Source of the DNA: an uncultured Blautia sp.
Lineage (GTDB): Bacteria; Bacillota; Clostridia; Lachnospirales; Lachnospiraceae
Reading direction: 5' to 3'
Length of the DNA: 24,991 nucleotides
Assembly (NCBI GenBank): GCA_937893675.1
Contig: CALBGI010000074.1
Span: forward strand, 1 to 24,991
Shown in pieces: positions 22,387 through 24,991 of the stretch. The translations under genes and the position numbers were made by a program. The notes under the pieces were generated by a model, which searched no databases, had not been told where the DNA came from, and saw only the letters and a program-made list of their open reading frames with translations. Positions within the stretch are counted from its first letter, which is position 1. The number at the start of each line of letters is the position of its first letter.

Positions 22387-23544
22387 ATGGAACGTTTGGA
22401 ATTGATTGCCCCCTGCCATTTTGGATTAGAGGCGGTGCTGAAAAGAGAAATACAGGATCTTGGTTATGAAATTACGCGGGTGGAAGACGGAAAAGTCACC
22501 TTTGCGGCAGATGCCAGAGGAATTGCAGATGCGAACATGTTTCTTCGGACGACAGAGAGAATTCTTTTGAAGGTGGCAGAGGTAAAGGCTGTGACCTTTG
22601 ATGAGCTTTTTGAGAAGACAAAAGCGCTGCCCTGGGAAAATTATATTCCAAAGGACGGGAAGTTCTGGGTGGCGAAGGCCAACTCTGTGAAAAGCAAGCT
22701 TTTCAGTCCTTCGGATATACAGTCTATTATGAAAAAGGCCATTGTGGAGCGCTTAAAAGAAGTATACGGAATTTCCTGGTTCCCGGAAGACGGGCCAAGC
22801 TTTCCCATACGCGTGGCATTTATGAAGGATGTTGCGACAATTGGTATTGACACATCCGGAGTATCTCTGCATAAGAGGGGGTATCGGCAAATGGTTGTGA
22901 AGGCGCCGATCACCGAGACACTGGCATCTGCGCTCATTATGCTGACACCCTGGAATAAGAGCCGTATTTTGGTTGATCCCTTCTGCGGAAGCGGAACTTT
23001 TCCGATAGAGGCTGCCATGATAGCGGCGGATATTGCGCCGGGGATGAACCGCTCATTTCTGGCAGAGGAATGGAAGCATCTTGTTCCGCGCAGATATTGG
23101 TATGATGCGCTGGAGGAGGCGAGAGAGCGAGTGGACTTGTCTGTTGATACGGACATCCAGGGATATGATATCGATGCAGAAGCGTTGAAAGCGGCAAGAG
23201 CGAATGCAAAAATGGCCGGTGTGGATAAGCTCATTCATTTTCAGCAGCGTCCGGTCAAGGAGCTGCGTCATCCAAAGCCCTATGGCTTTATTATCACGAA
23301 TCCGCCTTATGGGGAACGTTTGGAGGAAAAGGCTGCGCTTCCGCAGCTGTACCGGGAAATAGGAGAAAGTTTTGCACAACTGGACAAGTGGTCCATGTAT
23401 TTGATCACCTCCTACGATAAGGCGGAAAATGATATTGGACGGAAAGCGGATAAAAATCGAAAAATATATAATGGGATGCTGAAAACCTATTACTATCAGT
23501 TTTTAGGACCGCGTCCGCCGAAAAAAACGCGTCAGGAACAATAA
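22387..23544 (+). CDS. rlmL: THUMP-domain rRNA (guanine-N2) methyltransferase, RlmL/YpsC type
   Basis: A 385-residue class I SAM-dependent RNA methyltransferase. Residues 1-60 form a ferredoxin-like start (APCHFGLEAVLKREIQDLGY), residues about 65-160 a THUMP domain, and residues 165-380 the methylase. DPFCGSGTFPIEAAMIA is the SAM-binding motif I and TNPPYGERL the catalytic NPPY motif. The family methylates G2445 of 23S rRNA in E. coli (there fused as RlmKL; this is the shorter Gram-positive form). It lies 16 bp after yfcE and 13 bp before rdgB, within a housekeeping operon. Target base is inferred from the family. Confidence 0.9.
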   Translation: MERLELIAPCHFGLEAVLKREIQDLGYEITRVEDGKVTFAADARGIADANMFLRTTERILLKVAEVKAVTFDELFEKTKALPWENYIPKDGKFWVAKANSVKSKLFSPSDIQSIMKKAIVERLKEVYGISWFPEDGPSFPIRVAFMKDVATIGIDTSGVSLHKRGYRQMVVKAPITETLASALIMLTPWNKSRILVDPFCGSGTFPIEAAMIAADIAPGMNRSFLAEEWKHLVPRRYWYDALEEARERVDLSVDTDIQGYDIDAEALKAARANAKMAGVDKLIHFQQRPVKELRHPKPYGFIITNPPYGERLEEKAALPQLYREIGESFAQLDKWSMYLITSYDKAENDIGRKADKNRKIYNGMLKTYYYQFLGPRPPKKTRQEQ

Positions 23545-23557
23545 GGAGAATTAACAG

Positions 23558-24142
23558 ATGAAAAGAATCATATTTGCGACAGGCAATGAGGGGAAAATGA
23601 AAGAAATCCGGGAAATTTTAAAGGATTTGGATGTTCAGGTGCTCTCAATGAAGGAAGCGGGAATACAGGTGGACATTGTGGAGGACGGAACAACTTTTGA
23701 GGAGAATGCGATTATCAAGGCAAAGGCAGTGTGTCAGGCTTCCGGAGAAATTGCGCTTGCAGACGACTCCGGACTTGTGATCGACTATCTCAATGGAGAG
23801 CCGGGAGTTTATTCTGCACGTTATATGGGAGAAAACACTTCCTATCATATCAAAAATGCGAATCTTATAGAACGCCTTCAGGGGGTGCCGGATGAGCAGC
23901 GCACCGCGCGTTTTGCCTGTGTGATCGCAGCGGCATTTCCTGACGGGACAGTAAAAACCGTGTATGGAGCCATGGAGGGACGCATTGGCTATGAAGAAGC
24001 GGGGGAGAACGGTTTTGGATATGACCCGATTTTTTATTTGCCGGAATATGACTGCACATCTGCACAGCTTTCTATGGAAGAAAAAAACAAGATCAGTCAC
24101 AGAGGAAAGGCTCTGAGAGCCATTAAGGATGAATTGAGATGA
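23558..24142 (+). CDS. rdgB: XTP/dITP diphosphatase (RdgB/HAM1)
   Basis: A 194-residue non-canonical purine NTP pyrophosphatase that removes dITP, ITP and XTP from the nucleotide pool. Motifs are ATGNEGKMKEI at the start, ALADDSGLVIDYLNGEPG with the catalytic Asp pair, GENGFGYDPIFYLP and the closing SHRGKALRA. Length is normal. Start 23558 follows AAGGAG. Its stop overlaps the next start codon (ATGA at 24139-24142), so the two are translationally coupled, an arrangement common for rdgB and a YfcE/MJ0936-type phosphoesterase. Confidence 0.96.
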   Translation: MKRIIFATGNEGKMKEIREILKDLDVQVLSMKEAGIQVDIVEDGTTFEENAIIKAKAVCQASGEIALADDSGLVIDYLNGEPGVYSARYMGENTSYHIKNANLIERLQGVPDEQRTARFACVIAAAFPDGTVKTVYGAMEGRIGYEEAGENGFGYDPIFYLPEYDCTSAQLSMEEKNKISHRGKALRAIKDELR

Positions 24143-24618
24143 AGATTCTGATAGTCAGCGATACCCACGGGCGTGATACAAATCTGGAGTTTGTGGTGGA
24201 AAAAGAAGCCCCCTTTGACATGCTGATACACTGTGGTGATGTGGAAGGGCGGGAATTTTTTATAGAGGCATTGGCAGAATGTCCCTGCTGTATTGTTGCG
24301 GGAAACAATGACTTTTTTTCTGACCTGCCAAGAGAGGAGGAAATCACTCTTGGCGGTCGGAAAGCATTGGTCACCCACGGTCACTATTATGGAGTATCCA
24401 TGGACTTGTATGGGATTACCGAGGAGGCGGCCTCAAGAGGCTGTGAAATTGTCTTGTTTGGTCATACGCACAGGCCGACAGCAGAGCGGTGCAACGGAGT
24501 TCTCGCGGTAAATCCGGGAAGTCTTGCCTACCCGCGGCAGCAGGGGAGAAGGCCAAGCTATGCGGTAATGGAGGCGTCCAGAACCTGCGGCGTTCAGGTG
24601 GAAATCAGGTATTTATAA
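24139..24618 (+). CDS. MJ0936/YsnB-type metallophosphoesterase
   Basis: A 159-residue calcineurin-like phosphoesterase. Metal motifs are SDTHGRD (7-13), HCGDVEG, AGNNDFF, VTHGHYYGV and FGHTHRPT, followed by NPGSLAYPRQQ. Substrate is unknown. It overlaps the rdgB stop by 4 nt. It is shorter than the YfcE-like protein at the start of the operon and belongs to a different subgroup, so the operon carries two distinct phosphoesterases. No clear terminator follows before the tRNA promoter. Confidence 0.92.
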   Translation: MKILIVSDTHGRDTNLEFVVEKEAPFDMLIHCGDVEGREFFIEALAECPCCIVAGNNDFFSDLPREEEITLGGRKALVTHGHYYGVSMDLYGITEEAASRGCEIVLFGHTHRPTAERCNGVLAVNPGSLAYPRQQGRRPSYAVMEASRTCGVQVEIRYL

Positions 24619-24665
24619 GCCGAAGAAAAAAATGAAAAAAATTGCGTAGAAAAATAAAAAAGTTG

Positions 24666-24694
24666 TTGACATTTAAAAACGCTTATAATATAAT
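24666..24694 (+). promoter_or_regulatory. Perfect consensus promoter of the tRNA operon
   Basis: TTGACA (24666-24671), 17-nt spacer, TATAAT (24689-24694): both boxes match sigma-A consensus exactly, as expected for stable RNA. The tRNA-Pro begins about 62 nt downstream. Confidence 0.9.
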
Positions 24695-24756
24695 ATGACT
24701 TGCGTCAAGCGACGGAAATCGCATAGACTGAATATAAAATCTTAAAATAATGTCAG

Positions 24757-24831
24757 CGGGGTGTGGCTCAGCTTGGCTAGAGCGCCTGGTTTGGGACCAG
24801 GAGGCCGCAGGTTCGAATCCTGTCACCCCGA
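24757..24831 (+). tRNA. tRNA-Pro (UGG)
   Basis: Acceptor CGGGGTG pairs with CACCCCG (24824-24830), discriminator A. The anticodon arm CCTGG-TTTGGGA-CCAGG gives anticodon TGG (24792-24794). The T arm contains GGTTCGAATCC. CCA is not encoded. Confidence 0.97.
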
Positions 24832-24862
24832 CTGCTGTTGGAGATTACCGTTTCAGCGATAT

Positions 24863-24933
24863 GCGGGTGTAGTTCAATGGTAGAACACCAGCCTTCCAAG
24901 CTGGATACGTGGGTTCGATTCCCATCACCCGCT
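24863..24933 (+). tRNA. tRNA-Gly (UCC)
   Basis: Acceptor GCGGGTG pairs with CACCCGC (24926-24932), discriminator T. The anticodon arm CCAGC-CTTCCAA-GCTGG gives anticodon TCC. The T arm contains GGTTCGATTCC. CCA is not encoded. Confidence 0.97.
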
Positions 24934-24937
24934 CTCT

Positions 24938-24991
<54 letters not shown>

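Overview
The window looks like a chromosomal segment of a low-to-mid GC Gram-positive Clostridium-type organism, most likely of the family Lachnospiraceae. This rests on strong AGGAGG-type ribosome binding sites, a ZTP riboswitch in front of a formate-tetrahydrofolate ligase gene, a HAAS-domain membrane protein, a Clostridium-type arabinose operon, a DUF6062-type protein and tRNA genes without encoded CCA. The family assignment is from protein character only and was not checked by a search.

Positions 1-960 hold the start of fhs (minus strand) with its promoter, ZTP aptamer and overlapping terminator, and a small HAAS-domain membrane protein. Positions 1040-5500 hold an arabinose operon: a GntR/LacI-type repressor (araR) with an AraR-like operator in its own leader, L-arabinose isomerase (araA) and an FGGY kinase acting as the probable ribulokinase. 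No araD or arabinose transporter lies in the window.

Positions 5530-16922 form a sugar-acid module. A divergent PrpR-type regulator with a degenerate AAA+ domain faces one long plus-strand operon: TRAP transporter dctP-dctQ-dctM (dctM broken by a one-base frameshift), a phosphotriesterase-fold hydrolase (probably a lactonase), an iron-dependent alcohol dehydrogenase, PdxA2, a DapA-family aldolase/dehydratase, a DUF1537 acid-sugar kinase and a 2-hydroxyacid dehydrogenase. PdxA2 plus DUF1537 kinase is the known core of D-threonate/erythronate breakdown to DHAP and CO2; the extra enzymes suggest a wider or different substrate, possibly fed in as a lactone. Near-identical 40-nt palindromic hairpins, apparently inverted relative to each other, lie at both ends of the module.

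Positions 17030-20635 carry an ABC-F protein (minus), a ParA-like ATPase overlapping a small Lys/Ala/Thr-rich partner (plus), and a DUF6062-type protein with two equally spaced Cys/His modules (minus). A 485-bp gap follows with an unexplained perfect hairpin, then an Asn-rich 51-residue protein that may be sporulation-related. Positions 21437-24618 are a housekeeping operon (rhodanese, two metallophosphoesterases, an rRNA methyltransferase, RdgB). The window ends in a tRNA operon (Pro-UGG, Gly-UCC, Arg-UCU, the last cut off) behind a perfect consensus promoter.
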